A stretch of 64,000 bases of DNA from Ignavibacteria bacterium. Its GTDB lineage: Bacteria; Bacteroidota; Ignavibacteria; Kapaibacteriales; Kapaibacteriaceae. A program made the translations under genes and the position numbers. The notes under the pieces were generated by a model. It was not told the origin of the DNA and made no database searches. It saw only the letters and a program-made list of their open reading frames with translations. Shown one piece after another: positions 45,467 through 53,137 of the stretch. Positions within the stretch are counted from its first letter, which is position 1. Every line of letters begins with the position of its first letter. Location of the stretch: assembly GCA_015709655.1 (NCBI GenBank), contig CP054181.1:1043262-1107261 (forward strand). Direction: 5' to 3'.

Positions 45467-46182
45467 GGTTTGAGGGGAAGAGGTGTGCCTATTGGTTCGA
45501 TAAGGTCCGGATTCGACGTGTTGACTTTAACTGTAGAAATTGTTCTTGATACCGGTACTGCTTCCAGCTGGCCATCGGCCAAGGGTACCATCAGGTTATG
45601 GATTTCCTGTTTCGTGTTGGCCGTAAGCCAGGCCTCCCTGTCATTTGCTGGAATTACTAACGGCATGCGTTGTTTTGAGTTATGAACGTAGCTCAGAAGT
45701 GAATTCGCCTGTGTGGTCAGCAGTGAAAACGTCGTGTGAAGCTCGCCGGTTTCACGGTTTGTCCACTCCTCCCATATACATCCCATTGTAAACATCGGGT
45801 CAGCAATACTTCGGATATAATACGGCTGCTTATACTGCGACTCGTGGCGCCATTCTACAAAACCATTTACCGGCACTAATCCCCGGCGTCGGGCAATAGC
45901 AGCTTTGAATGACGGTTTCTCAAAAACGGTTTCCGAGCGTGCATTTAACGTTTTACCGGCAATAGCCCTGGCATCTTCCCTGGTCTTCGTCCACGATGGA
46001 ATCAAACCCCACTGCAACAAATCTAAACAACCCGGGTTTGAGTTTAGTACAACGGGTAACAATGGATGAGCAAACCCGCTGACATTGTAAAACGTAGTAA
46101 ACCCATCTACATTGTTGAAGACCGCTCCAATTGCTGTTTCAATTTCGTGGGTCTTGCTAAAAACCGAGACAGTAAAACACAT
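45463..46182 (-). CDS. SRAP/HMCES-type abasic-site processing protein (YedK-like)
   Basis: 239 residues. Cys2 after Met1 is the catalytic residue that forms a thiazolidine crosslink with abasic sites in single-stranded DNA. The other conserved features are present: LQWGLIPSW, LNARSETV (Asn and Arg), RRGLVPVNGFVEWR (Glu) and the late QRMPLVI. Length is normal. It is the first gene of the unit; no LexA-type site is visible upstream. Confidence 0.9.
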   Translation of the reverse strand: MCFTVSVFSKTHEIETAIGAVFNNVDGFTTFYNVSGFAHPLLPVVLNSNPGCLDLLQWGLIPSWTKTREDARAIAGKTLNARSETVFEKPSFKAAIARRRGLVPVNGFVEWRHESQYKQPYYIRSIADPMFTMGCIWEEWTNRETGELHTTFSLLTTQANSLLSYVHNSKQRMPLVIPANDREAWLTANTKQEIHNLMVPLADGQLEAVPVSRTISTVKVNTSNPDLIEPIGTPLPLKP

Positions 46183-46487
46183 CTGTTATAGCATGCTTCT
46201 TTCGTGACTCCTCGCCATTCTATTTCTAACAATCATTATAATACAACCGGCAAGAGCCAATATCCGGTGCTACCTTGCCTGACCGGGCTGCACCATCAAC
46301 CGTTAGAAACCGTTGCCAATCAATCCGAGAGGCAAGGTTCCTGGGATCTCATGACCGGGCAGCGGAGCAGCAGTTCAGTATTATCAACATTCGTCCCCCT
46401 CCGGGCAACGATCAACTACTAAGCAAAACTAACGTAATGAACCGGTAGTAAAACCTGCTCTGAAGCAGCACCAGCGTACACCAAGAA
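46183..46487. other. Intergenic region, nothing recognised
   Basis: About 300 bases between the SRAP gene start and the lipoprotein gene end. No promoter match to TAnnTTTG, no hairpin with a T tract and no ORF with protein-like composition. Confidence 0.4.
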
Positions 46488-47012
46488 CTATTGTACGTCA
46501 ACAACCTTAACATCGAACGCACCATCTGTGACCGTCATGGTAACCTTACCGTCGAGCGACACAAAATCTCCGCTAAACGACCCCTTAGCCCAGCCGCCAA
46601 CATCACCAAACTGTTTTACTTCGATTGTACCTGACGAAGCAAACAGCGTGGTTGCGGGCTGTTCACCATATTGAATTGTAATTGCATTCTGAAGCGTACT
46701 GTTAATCTGATACGTACCGGGTTTTGCTTCCTGAACAAGGATCATGCATACAAATGGCTGTTTTAGTATGGTTGTGAGTCCAGCGATATTGATACTTCCA
46801 ACACCGTCAGCAGGGTTGGTTGCCGCAAAGTTCAGGGAATCGGTGATGTAGCCACGCCATTGGGAATTCGTAAATCCCGCACCATTAGCGGTCAGACGGT
46901 TCTTACTGCTCGTGTGCTGCTTGTTGTAATCATCATTAGGGTTTGTTGAGGATGAGCAGCCAAGACCAACAAGCATCACGACAATAAAAAGAAAAGGCAT
47001 GGTGAATTTCAT
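46488..47012 (-). CDS. Lipoprotein of unknown function
   Basis: 174 residues. The signal MKFTMPFLFIVVMLVGLGCS has lipobox GLGC. The mature part begins with a Ser/Asn/Asp-rich linker, then a beta-rich domain (GTYQINSTLQNAITIQYGE, GTIEVKQFGDVGGWAKGSFSG, DGAFDVKVVDVQ) resembling small ligand-binding or calycin-like lipoproteins such as DUF6252, by general pattern only. It follows nuoL by 42 bases in the same direction. Confidence 0.75.
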   Translation of the reverse strand: MKFTMPFLFIVVMLVGLGCSSSTNPNDDYNKQHTSSKNRLTANGAGFTNSQWRGYITDSLNFAATNPADGVGSINIAGLTTILKQPFVCMILVQEAKPGTYQINSTLQNAITIQYGEQPATTLFASSGTIEVKQFGDVGGWAKGSFSGDFVSLDGKVTMTVTDGAFDVKVVDVQ

Positions 47013-47054
47013 ACGGTTCCCACTTTCTGAACAAAAAAGAATCGGTGTTCAATG

Positions 47055-49010
47055 TTAAATAAACGGCAGTATTACCAAGGTCATCAGCAGAAGGATACCC
47101 ACGAACATTACAAGTGCATAATTCTGAACTACACCATCCTGAACACGGCGGAGCGCAGATGCACAGCCCCCTACCACCTTGGCAGACCCATTAACAATTC
47201 CGTCAATGATTATTACATCAAAGAATTTCCACAGCAGGTCTCTGGACATTGCCACTACCGGACCAATGACTGCAGCCTGATATACTTCGTCCACATACCA
47301 TTTGTTCCAAAGGACTTTGTAAACGCCACCCAGTTTCCTGCCCAGCTCGCGAGCCTTATCAAGGCCATTGGCATACAGTGCCCGAGCCATAAGGATACCG
47401 GAGACGGCAAGAACTACCGAGACGCCCATCAGAAGCCAGGCAGTAGTATCACTGGCAGGTGCATGAACGGGCAGCAGGCTCATACCGGGTTCAACAATCG
47501 GGTGTAGCCATGATTCGAGCAGGTTTGGGAAATGCAGCAGGTGGCCAATAACGTGCGGAACGCCCAGGAAGCCGCCAAAGGCCGAAAGTACAGCCAGGAT
47601 AATCAGTGGCACCGTCATCGTTGCAGGTGATTCGTGCGGATGCACATGGTGATGGTCGAAGCGCTCCTCTCCGTGGAACGTTAGCGCCGTCAGCCTCCAC
47701 ATGTAGAATGCCGTGATCAGGGCAGCCACTGCACCCAGGCCCCACAGCCATGGACTTCCATTTACAAAGGCAAACCACAGTATCTCATCTTTCGAAAAGA
47801 AGCCGGCAAAGATGGGAATACCTGCGATAGCAAACGTTCCCACAAGCCAGGTGCGATAGGTTGTAGGCATATACTTGGCCAATCCGCCCATCTTTTGGAT
47901 GTTCTGCTCTTCGTGCATACCGTGAATAACCGAACCCGACCCAAGGAAGAGCAGGGCTTTAAAGAATGCATGGGTCATTACATGAAAGACGCCGGCAACA
48001 AAGGCACCCACACCAAGAGCCGTAAACATAAATCCAAGCTGTGATACGGTAGAATATGCCAAGACCTTTTTTATATCGTTCTGAACCAGACCAATGGTAC
48101 CGGCAATAAAGGCAGTTGCAATACCAATACCTGCTACTACTGCCATGGTTGTTGGCGCCATTGCAAACAGTACATTGGCACGAGCAATCAGGAAAATTCC
48201 CGACGTAACCATTGTTGCAGCGTGGATAAGAGCCGAAACCGGCGTAGGACCCGCCATGGCGTCCGGCAGCCACACACCCAGCGGAATCTGGGCGCTCTTG
48301 CCGGTACAACCAAGGAATAAAAACATGGTGATAAACGTTACAACCGAGCCGCCGGCAACAAGCACCGAAGGCGCCGCCGCCATGACTTCGGTGTAATTCA
48401 GCGTTCCGAAGACATTAAAAATCGTGAACATTGCAACCAGAACGCCAAAGTCGCCAATCCGGTTGGCAATAAAGGCTTTCATGGCAGCGTCACCGGTCCA
48501 CTTAATATTGGTTCCTTCAAATTCCCTGTCGTACCAGAACCCAATCAGCAGGTACGATGCAAGGCCCACCCCTTCCCAGCCCAGGAAGGTGAGCAGGAAG
48601 TTGTCGGCCAGAACCAGGTTAAGCATCATAAACACAAACAGGTTCAGATACGCAAAAAAGCGTGCGTACCCTTTGTCGCCGTGCATATACCCCATGGAAT
48701 ACACATGGATTAAGAAGCCAACGCCGGTAATAATCAGTGAGAACAATATCGAAAGCGGGTCAATAAGGTATGCAATGTTTACCGAAAATGAACCTGTTGC
48801 AATCCAGGTATACAGCGTTGTCACTGATGACCTTTCGACAACCGGTTTACCCAGCATTTCGATGAACAAGGTGCAGGTGACAATGAATGACAGGAGAATG
48901 GCTCCGCTGCCAATAATGCCTATCAGCTTTTCACTTTTTAGTTTTTTACTAAACAACCCGATGATAACAAAGCCAACCAACGGGAAAAGAGTAATAAGTG
49001 CCGGGCTCAT
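47055..49010 (-). CDS. nuoL: NADH-quinone oxidoreductase subunit L-like antiporter subunit
   Basis: 651 residues, polytopic with about 16 transmembrane helices. Recognisable NuoL core: DPLSILFSLIITGVGFLIHVYSMGYM, FVFMMLNLVLADNFLLTFLGWEGVGLASYLLIGFWY (Glu in GWEGVGLASY), PVSALIHAATMVTSGIFLIAR and KKVLAYSTVSQLGFM with the conserved Lys. The C-terminal helix extension typical of NuoL is present. It should pump protons as part of complex I. No other nuo genes are in this window; downstream is a lipoprotein and upstream a class II amidotransferase, with which it shares an ATGA overlap. Confidence 0.92.
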   Translation of the reverse strand: MSPALITLFPLVGFVIIGLFSKKLKSEKLIGIIGSGAILLSFIVTCTLFIEMLGKPVVERSSVTTLYTWIATGSFSVNIAYLIDPLSILFSLIITGVGFLIHVYSMGYMHGDKGYARFFAYLNLFVFMMLNLVLADNFLLTFLGWEGVGLASYLLIGFWYDREFEGTNIKWTGDAAMKAFIANRIGDFGVLVAMFTIFNVFGTLNYTEVMAAAPSVLVAGGSVVTFITMFLFLGCTGKSAQIPLGVWLPDAMAGPTPVSALIHAATMVTSGIFLIARANVLFAMAPTTMAVVAGIGIATAFIAGTIGLVQNDIKKVLAYSTVSQLGFMFTALGVGAFVAGVFHVMTHAFFKALLFLGSGSVIHGMHEEQNIQKMGGLAKYMPTTYRTWLVGTFAIAGIPIFAGFFSKDEILWFAFVNGSPWLWGLGAVAALITAFYMWRLTALTFHGEERFDHHHVHPHESPATMTVPLIILAVLSAFGGFLGVPHVIGHLLHFPNLLESWLHPIVEPGMSLLPVHAPASDTTAWLLMGVSVVLAVSGILMARALYANGLDKARELGRKLGGVYKVLWNKWYVDEVYQAAVIGPVVAMSRDLLWKFFDVIIIDGIVNGSAKVVGGCASALRRVQDGVVQNYALVMFVGILLLMTLVILPFI

Positions 49011-49915
49011 CCAATCTCCGGAGCTATTGATGTAAAGTCTAGTGATTCGATATCCATCTGAACGTTGCGGAACGTTATCCGCATTGTCTCGTCGATTACC
49101 ATCATTGAATTCCGTTCTACCTTCATCCAGTCAGATCTGCGAGCCGTGAACGGTTCGCTGGCAACAACAATGGCGCTGGGAATTCCAAAGGTGGGTTCCA
49201 TAACGCAGGTTTCGCCCCGACAGTGATACTCGTGGCCGTGCATGTAGTACAACGATGCCGGCTGAACATTGGGGTTCGTTGTGTACCGAACGGCAATCAG
49301 GCTGGTACCATTTGTTACTGCCAAATTTAAGTAGCTGTGCTGACGTACCTCTTCTTCCAGGAGCAGTTTGTTAAGATCCTGAAACATCCCCTCCATTGCC
49401 TGTATCATCTGTTCACATGTTACCGTACCGTGCGGTTCGGGCAAATGATTTAAAAACAGACCAAAGAGGTGCTCACTGTCGGTTGATCCCTGGATGGCAT
49501 CGTAGGCTTCGTCTGACAGTTTCCTGAGCAGTTTCCTACGGATCTGCTTATAGCCCCCTAACACTCCGTTATGCATGAACATCAGCTGGCCACACCAAAA
49601 CGGGTGCGAGTTAACCTCTTCGATGGTCAGGCCGGGCGAGGCAGCCCGGATGTGGGCAAACATGCAGGGCGAATAGACCTTTCTGGCCAGATTGCGCAGA
49701 TTGTGATCGCCCCAGGCCGGTTTAATGCTTCTGAATACGCACGGCTCACTGTCAAGCTCTGGTGCGTACCAGCCCAGGCCAAAGCCATCACCATTGACCG
49801 AGACCGACATTTCGCCGGCATTAATACTTTGGGCGGTTACCAGCGAAAACCTCGGTTTATACAACAGATCGTCTGCGAGTATCGGTGGGCCAATGTATGC
49901 GATAAATCTGCACAT
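49007..49915 (-). CDS. Class II glutamine amidotransferase (EgtC/YafJ-like)
   Basis: 302 residues beginning MCRFIAYIG, so Cys2 is the N-terminal nucleophile after Met removal. Other motifs are NGDGFGLGWYAP, FAHIRAASPG (Arg for glutamine carboxylate), NSHPFWCGQLMFMHNG (Asn-Gly oxyanion hole) and STDSEHLFGLFL. The family releases ammonia from glutamine or hydrolyses gamma-glutamyl amides (EgtC); the partner is unknown. It lies 12 bases after the CADD-like gene and overlaps nuoL by 4 bases. No ergothioneine genes are seen nearby. Confidence 0.87.
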   Translation of the reverse strand: MCRFIAYIGPPILADDLLYKPRFSLVTAQSINAGEMSVSVNGDGFGLGWYAPELDSEPCVFRSIKPAWGDHNLRNLARKVYSPCMFAHIRAASPGLTIEEVNSHPFWCGQLMFMHNGVLGGYKQIRRKLLRKLSDEAYDAIQGSTDSEHLFGLFLNHLPEPHGTVTCEQMIQAMEGMFQDLNKLLLEEEVRQHSYLNLAVTNGTSLIAVRYTTNPNVQPASLYYMHGHEYHCRGETCVMEPTFGIPSAIVVASEPFTARRSDWMKVERNSMMVIDETMRITFRNVQMDIESLDFTSIAPEIG

Positions 49916-49927
49916 AACCGTGAATTT

Positions 49928-50620
49928 TTACTGAATCGCCACCGTTTCGGAGCACCAGGTATTGTACACTCCGTCGAGCAGCAGGTTAAAGGCATCGGCC
50001 GCTTCACGCGCTGAATCCAGTGCGGTCTGCTTTTGTTCCGTTGTTTGACAGAACTTCACCAGTGCCTCCCTGGTTACAGTACGGTGAATTTCATCGGCAT
50101 GCTCGTGTACTTCAAAGAAGCCTAAGGCCTGCGGTGTGTTCATGTTATACCAGTTTTTCAGACCGGCAATTTTGGTGGTGCTGATTTCAGGGATTTGTGA
50201 CTCGTAGGCATAGAGAGCAGCAAGCCCTTCGGCCGGGTTGTTGCGGCGGGCAAGTTCCTTGAGGATACGTACCGATGCACGGGTATGCGACAAGTATTTC
50301 CGCTGTTTGATCTGGTCCCGTGTAACACCCAGAGCTTCGGCAAACCTGATCCACAACTCCGGGTGGTTGTTCGGACCGTTTTCTTCTTCGTACAAATTTT
50401 CAAGCAGCATCTGCCGAATTTCCATGTCGTCGCAGTTAGCATGAGTAGCACTTACGTACGTTGGAAAGGCATGCACCTGGTGGTAATACTCCAGGGCATA
50501 CTCGCGGAGCATGTCCAGCGACAGCGCGCCTTCGTTCCACATCTGGTAAAACGGATGCTGAAGCATGTGCCGTTCAGCAATAATACTGTCAAGTTCGTCT
50601 AGAAATTCTTGTGTTGTCAT
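49928..50620 (-). CDS. CADD-family haem-oxygenase-fold protein, probable non-canonical pABA synthase
   Basis: 230 residues. The sequence follows the chlamydial protein CADD (CT610) closely: HMLQHPFYQMW (Tyr25 aligns with the self-sacrificing Tyr27), YALEYYHQVHAFPTYVSATH, CDDMEIRQMLLENLYEEENG, LYAYESQIPEI and a Lys in STTKIAGL that matches the second required residue, then EVHEHADEIH with the metal-binding His/Glu. CADD-like enzymes make p-aminobenzoate for folate by cleaving their own Tyr in a di-metal oxygenase reaction and replace PabABC. It is transcribed from the divergent promoter shared with clpS and heads the amidotransferase-nuoL cluster. Confidence 0.85.
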   Translation of the reverse strand: MTTQEFLDELDSIIAERHMLQHPFYQMWNEGALSLDMLREYALEYYHQVHAFPTYVSATHANCDDMEIRQMLLENLYEEENGPNNHPELWIRFAEALGVTRDQIKQRKYLSHTRASVRILKELARRNNPAEGLAALYAYESQIPEISTTKIAGLKNWYNMNTPQALGFFEVHEHADEIHRTVTREALVKFCQTTEQKQTALDSAREAADAFNLLLDGVYNTWCSETVAIQ

Positions 50621-50674
50621 AACCAGTTCCGGTGTGTTGTGAGAAGAAGCAAAAGGCAGTAGATTTCAAGACTG

Positions 50675-50682
50675 CAAAGATA
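50675..50682 (-). promoter_or_regulatory. -7 promoter element (TATCTTTG) for the CADD-like gene
   Basis: The minus strand reads TATCTTTG, a perfect TAnnTTTG match, 55 bases before the ATG at 50620. It is back to back with the plus-strand element at 50693. Confidence 0.5.
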
Positions 50683-50692
50683 GCGTAATTCT

Positions 50693-50700
50693 TATTTTTG
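50693..50700 (+). promoter_or_regulatory. -7 promoter element (TATTTTTG) for clpS
   Basis: TATTTTTG matches TAnnTTTG and lies 31 bases before the clpS ATG at 50732, the same spacing as the element before the gene at 2132. Confidence 0.45.
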
Positions 50701-50731
50701 AATCCCAGTTGGTTTGTACTCCAGTCCGATT

Positions 50732-51016
50732 ATGCCGTATTTCCCTACCGAACATACCGATACCCTGCTTGCCGAGGATACCGTAACGGGGTTACAGTCA
50801 CACGTGATTTTATATAATGACGATGAGCATACGATTGAAGAAGTTGTTGTTCAAATTGTGCTTGCCACCGGATATTCTTTCCCGTATGCAATGAAGCTGA
50901 CGATGGCGGTGCATACGTCCGGGAAGGAAACCGTGTTTACGGGGACAATTTCTGACTGTTTGCGGGTTGCATCGGTGTTGCAGGAAATTCAGCTGCAAAC
51001 CGAGATCGTATTCTAA
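50732..51016 (+). CDS. clpS: ATP-dependent Clp protease adaptor ClpS
   Basis: 94 residues. HVILYNDDEHTIEEVVVQIV is the N-degron binding strand and helix (Asn-Asp-Asp), and YAMKLTMAVHTSGKETVFTG contains the conserved Met and His that contact the N-terminal residue of substrates. ClpS delivers N-end-rule substrates to ClpAP or ClpCP. The unstructured N-terminus is short. It ends 3 bases before the convergent TPR lipoprotein gene, so the 3' ends nearly touch. Confidence 0.93.
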   Translation: MPYFPTEHTDTLLAEDTVTGLQSHVILYNDDEHTIEEVVVQIVLATGYSFPYAMKLTMAVHTSGKETVFTGTISDCLRVASVLQEIQLQTEIVF

Positions 51017-51019
51017 CAC

Positions 51020-53137
51020 CTAGGGTTTTCGGGGTACCCCTGTTGTGTCGGGCGGTTTAACCGATATTGAATCTGCTCCCGGAAGAACCACGCCCTGAAC
51101 TTTCTTCAGTTGCTGTTGCAGAAGGTCATTCATCGAGCCACCTGGTAGTGCTCCGGGGATGTTAGGCAGTGTGATGCCTGCAGGGCCCGTGATTTGTAGT
51201 GCATCCTTGTTTTTATCGATCATCTGCTCCAACACATCCGTCTCGCCTGCTTTTGCCCGTTTATACAGGTCCTGGTCCAAATCCCGGAGCAGAACGGAGT
51301 CTGCTACGGTGGTGTTGTTACGCTTTGCCAATGCGTATTCTACCGAGGCAAAAACATCGCGTGCATATTCTGACTTTGGATATTTCTCAATAAGCAGGCC
51401 GTAGTAATGCAGGGCACTGTCGGTATTCAACACATCGCGTTCATACATCATGCCCAAGGCGTACAGGGCCTTGGGTGCATATTTGTTTTGCGGGAATTTG
51501 TCAACAATTGACCTGAGTTGCCTTCCGGCATACACGTAATCCGAGATTCTCCTGAAGCTCTGGGCCGATCTGTACAGCTCAAGTGCATCGTCGGGCTGCA
51601 CATCGGAGGCATATCCGAGGGCCAGCCCGGCTTCCTTGCCATACGGACTGTTGGGCCATTTCTCGTTAATGATTTCCATGAGGGAATCGGCCAGGTCAGG
51701 ATCGTCCTTCTGAACCAACCGTACCCGGGAATACAGGTATCGTGCGCGTTCGGGGTCGGCAGCAGCAGTAGAGTCGAATGCCATTGCATAATACGTCAGG
51801 GCACTGTCGGTATTGCCCAGTTGTTCATGCACCCGGGCCATTGAAAACATTTCCCGGGCAGTCATAATTTTTACGGAATCACTCAAGCCGGGTCTGTCAA
51901 CAACCATGGACCTGAAGTTAAACAGTTTGAGGTTTTGATCTTCCCACTGTTTTAACAGCGAATAGTATTTTACAGCTACTTCATAGACGGGAGTACGAAT
52001 TACTTTAGCCTTGGCAAAATACACAAGGGCTTTTTCATATTCATGTTTATTAAAGTACTCCATAGCCTTCTGAAAGTTCTGAGCCATGAGCTCAGGCCTT
52101 CCGATAAACGACGTATCGGCAACTTTCTCCTTTGCAATCAGGGCCGGATTACTCAGGTCAGCACTGCGTGCCCGCTCCAATGCAAGTTTTTCGGCGGCAA
52201 TGTAGCTTGTCCAGTCGGCATAATTCCTGTTATCGTCAAGCTCCTTAAACTTTTGCTCTGCTTCGTCTAACCTGCCCAGTTGTACCATGCAAGCGGCTCT
52301 GTACAGACGGGATTCAAACTGTGCCAGCAGATCGGGTGTATAGTTCTCAACCTTGGCAAAGGCTTCTTCGGCAAGATCGTACTTTCCCATCCGGTAGTAA
52401 ATAGATGCAACCTCAACCTGCCATGCAGCCCGCACCGCGTCGTCTTCACTTTGAGCAATAGCCTGCTTGTAGGGGGCTACAGCCTTATCAAGGTCTCCTT
52501 CCTCCAAGGCAAGCTCTGCCTGAATGCGATACGCCTGACTCAGGATGTCGTACCTGTCCTTGTACCATGCAATATCAACGGTTCTGGACAACATCTGTTT
52601 ACCAAGCGATATTTTCTTCTGTAGCAGATAGTCCTTCGATAACAAGAGGTGGGCGTCCGGACTGTAATCGCCATCAGCAAACGATTCAATGAGTTCGATG
52701 CATTTCTGCTGACTTGGGATCCAGTCCTGACGGAAGAAGTAGGTTTCCGCCATCGAGAATAAGGTACCTTCGATATACTCTGACTTCGGGTGGTTTGCCA
52801 GAATTTTCGATCCTTTTAACAGAACTGAGTCACCCTTGGTTGCCACCGGCTGATATTTTGCTCGTTCAATAGTAAATGCTAACAAAAACTGATATTGCGG
52901 TTGATATATCTTGTTCTCTCGTGCTATCAGTTTTGCACTGTCTAATCCGGGAACAAGCACACGCGGTTTTGTTCGCTTATTCTCATCCTGATACTCAAAC
53001 TCATCCTTCATTTCACCCATGATTCTCTGGATGTTGTAGTAGGTGTTAAAGTACGTGATTCGGTTGTCGTACCACGAGCATGAGCTTGTTATTAAAACAA
53101 GGACGGTAAGGGGCGCTATTAAACGTGACAGTTTCAT
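51020..53137 (-). CDS. Large TPR lipoprotein, similar to SprE/PorW of type IX secretion
   Basis: 705 residues. A lipoprotein signal ends LVLITSSC, followed by YFNTYYNIQRIMGEM, an FNTYYN-type start that resembles the SprE/PorW family. The rest is TPR-like helical repeats: LALEEGDLDKAVAPYKQAI, YRMGKYDLAEEAFAKVE, GRLDEAEQKF, YEKALVYFAKAKV and LLIEKYPKSEYA. The C-terminus is Pro/Gly-rich. SprE/PorW lipoproteins are needed for T9SS function and link to the inner-membrane motor. The assignment rests on architecture and the N-terminal motif, and a general outer-membrane TPR lipoprotein is the alternative. It is last in an operon with 4-base overlaps. Confidence 0.8.
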   Translation of the reverse strand: MKLSRLIAPLTVLVLITSSCSWYDNRITYFNTYYNIQRIMGEMKDEFEYQDENKRTKPRVLVPGLDSAKLIARENKIYQPQYQFLLAFTIERAKYQPVATKGDSVLLKGSKILANHPKSEYIEGTLFSMAETYFFRQDWIPSQQKCIELIESFADGDYSPDAHLLLSKDYLLQKKISLGKQMLSRTVDIAWYKDRYDILSQAYRIQAELALEEGDLDKAVAPYKQAIAQSEDDAVRAAWQVEVASIYYRMGKYDLAEEAFAKVENYTPDLLAQFESRLYRAACMVQLGRLDEAEQKFKELDDNRNYADWTSYIAAEKLALERARSADLSNPALIAKEKVADTSFIGRPELMAQNFQKAMEYFNKHEYEKALVYFAKAKVIRTPVYEVAVKYYSLLKQWEDQNLKLFNFRSMVVDRPGLSDSVKIMTAREMFSMARVHEQLGNTDSALTYYAMAFDSTAAADPERARYLYSRVRLVQKDDPDLADSLMEIINEKWPNSPYGKEAGLALGYASDVQPDDALELYRSAQSFRRISDYVYAGRQLRSIVDKFPQNKYAPKALYALGMMYERDVLNTDSALHYYGLLIEKYPKSEYARDVFASVEYALAKRNNTTVADSVLLRDLDQDLYKRAKAGETDVLEQMIDKNKDALQITGPAGITLPNIPGALPGGSMNDLLQQQLKKVQGVVLPGADSISVKPPDTTGVPRKP

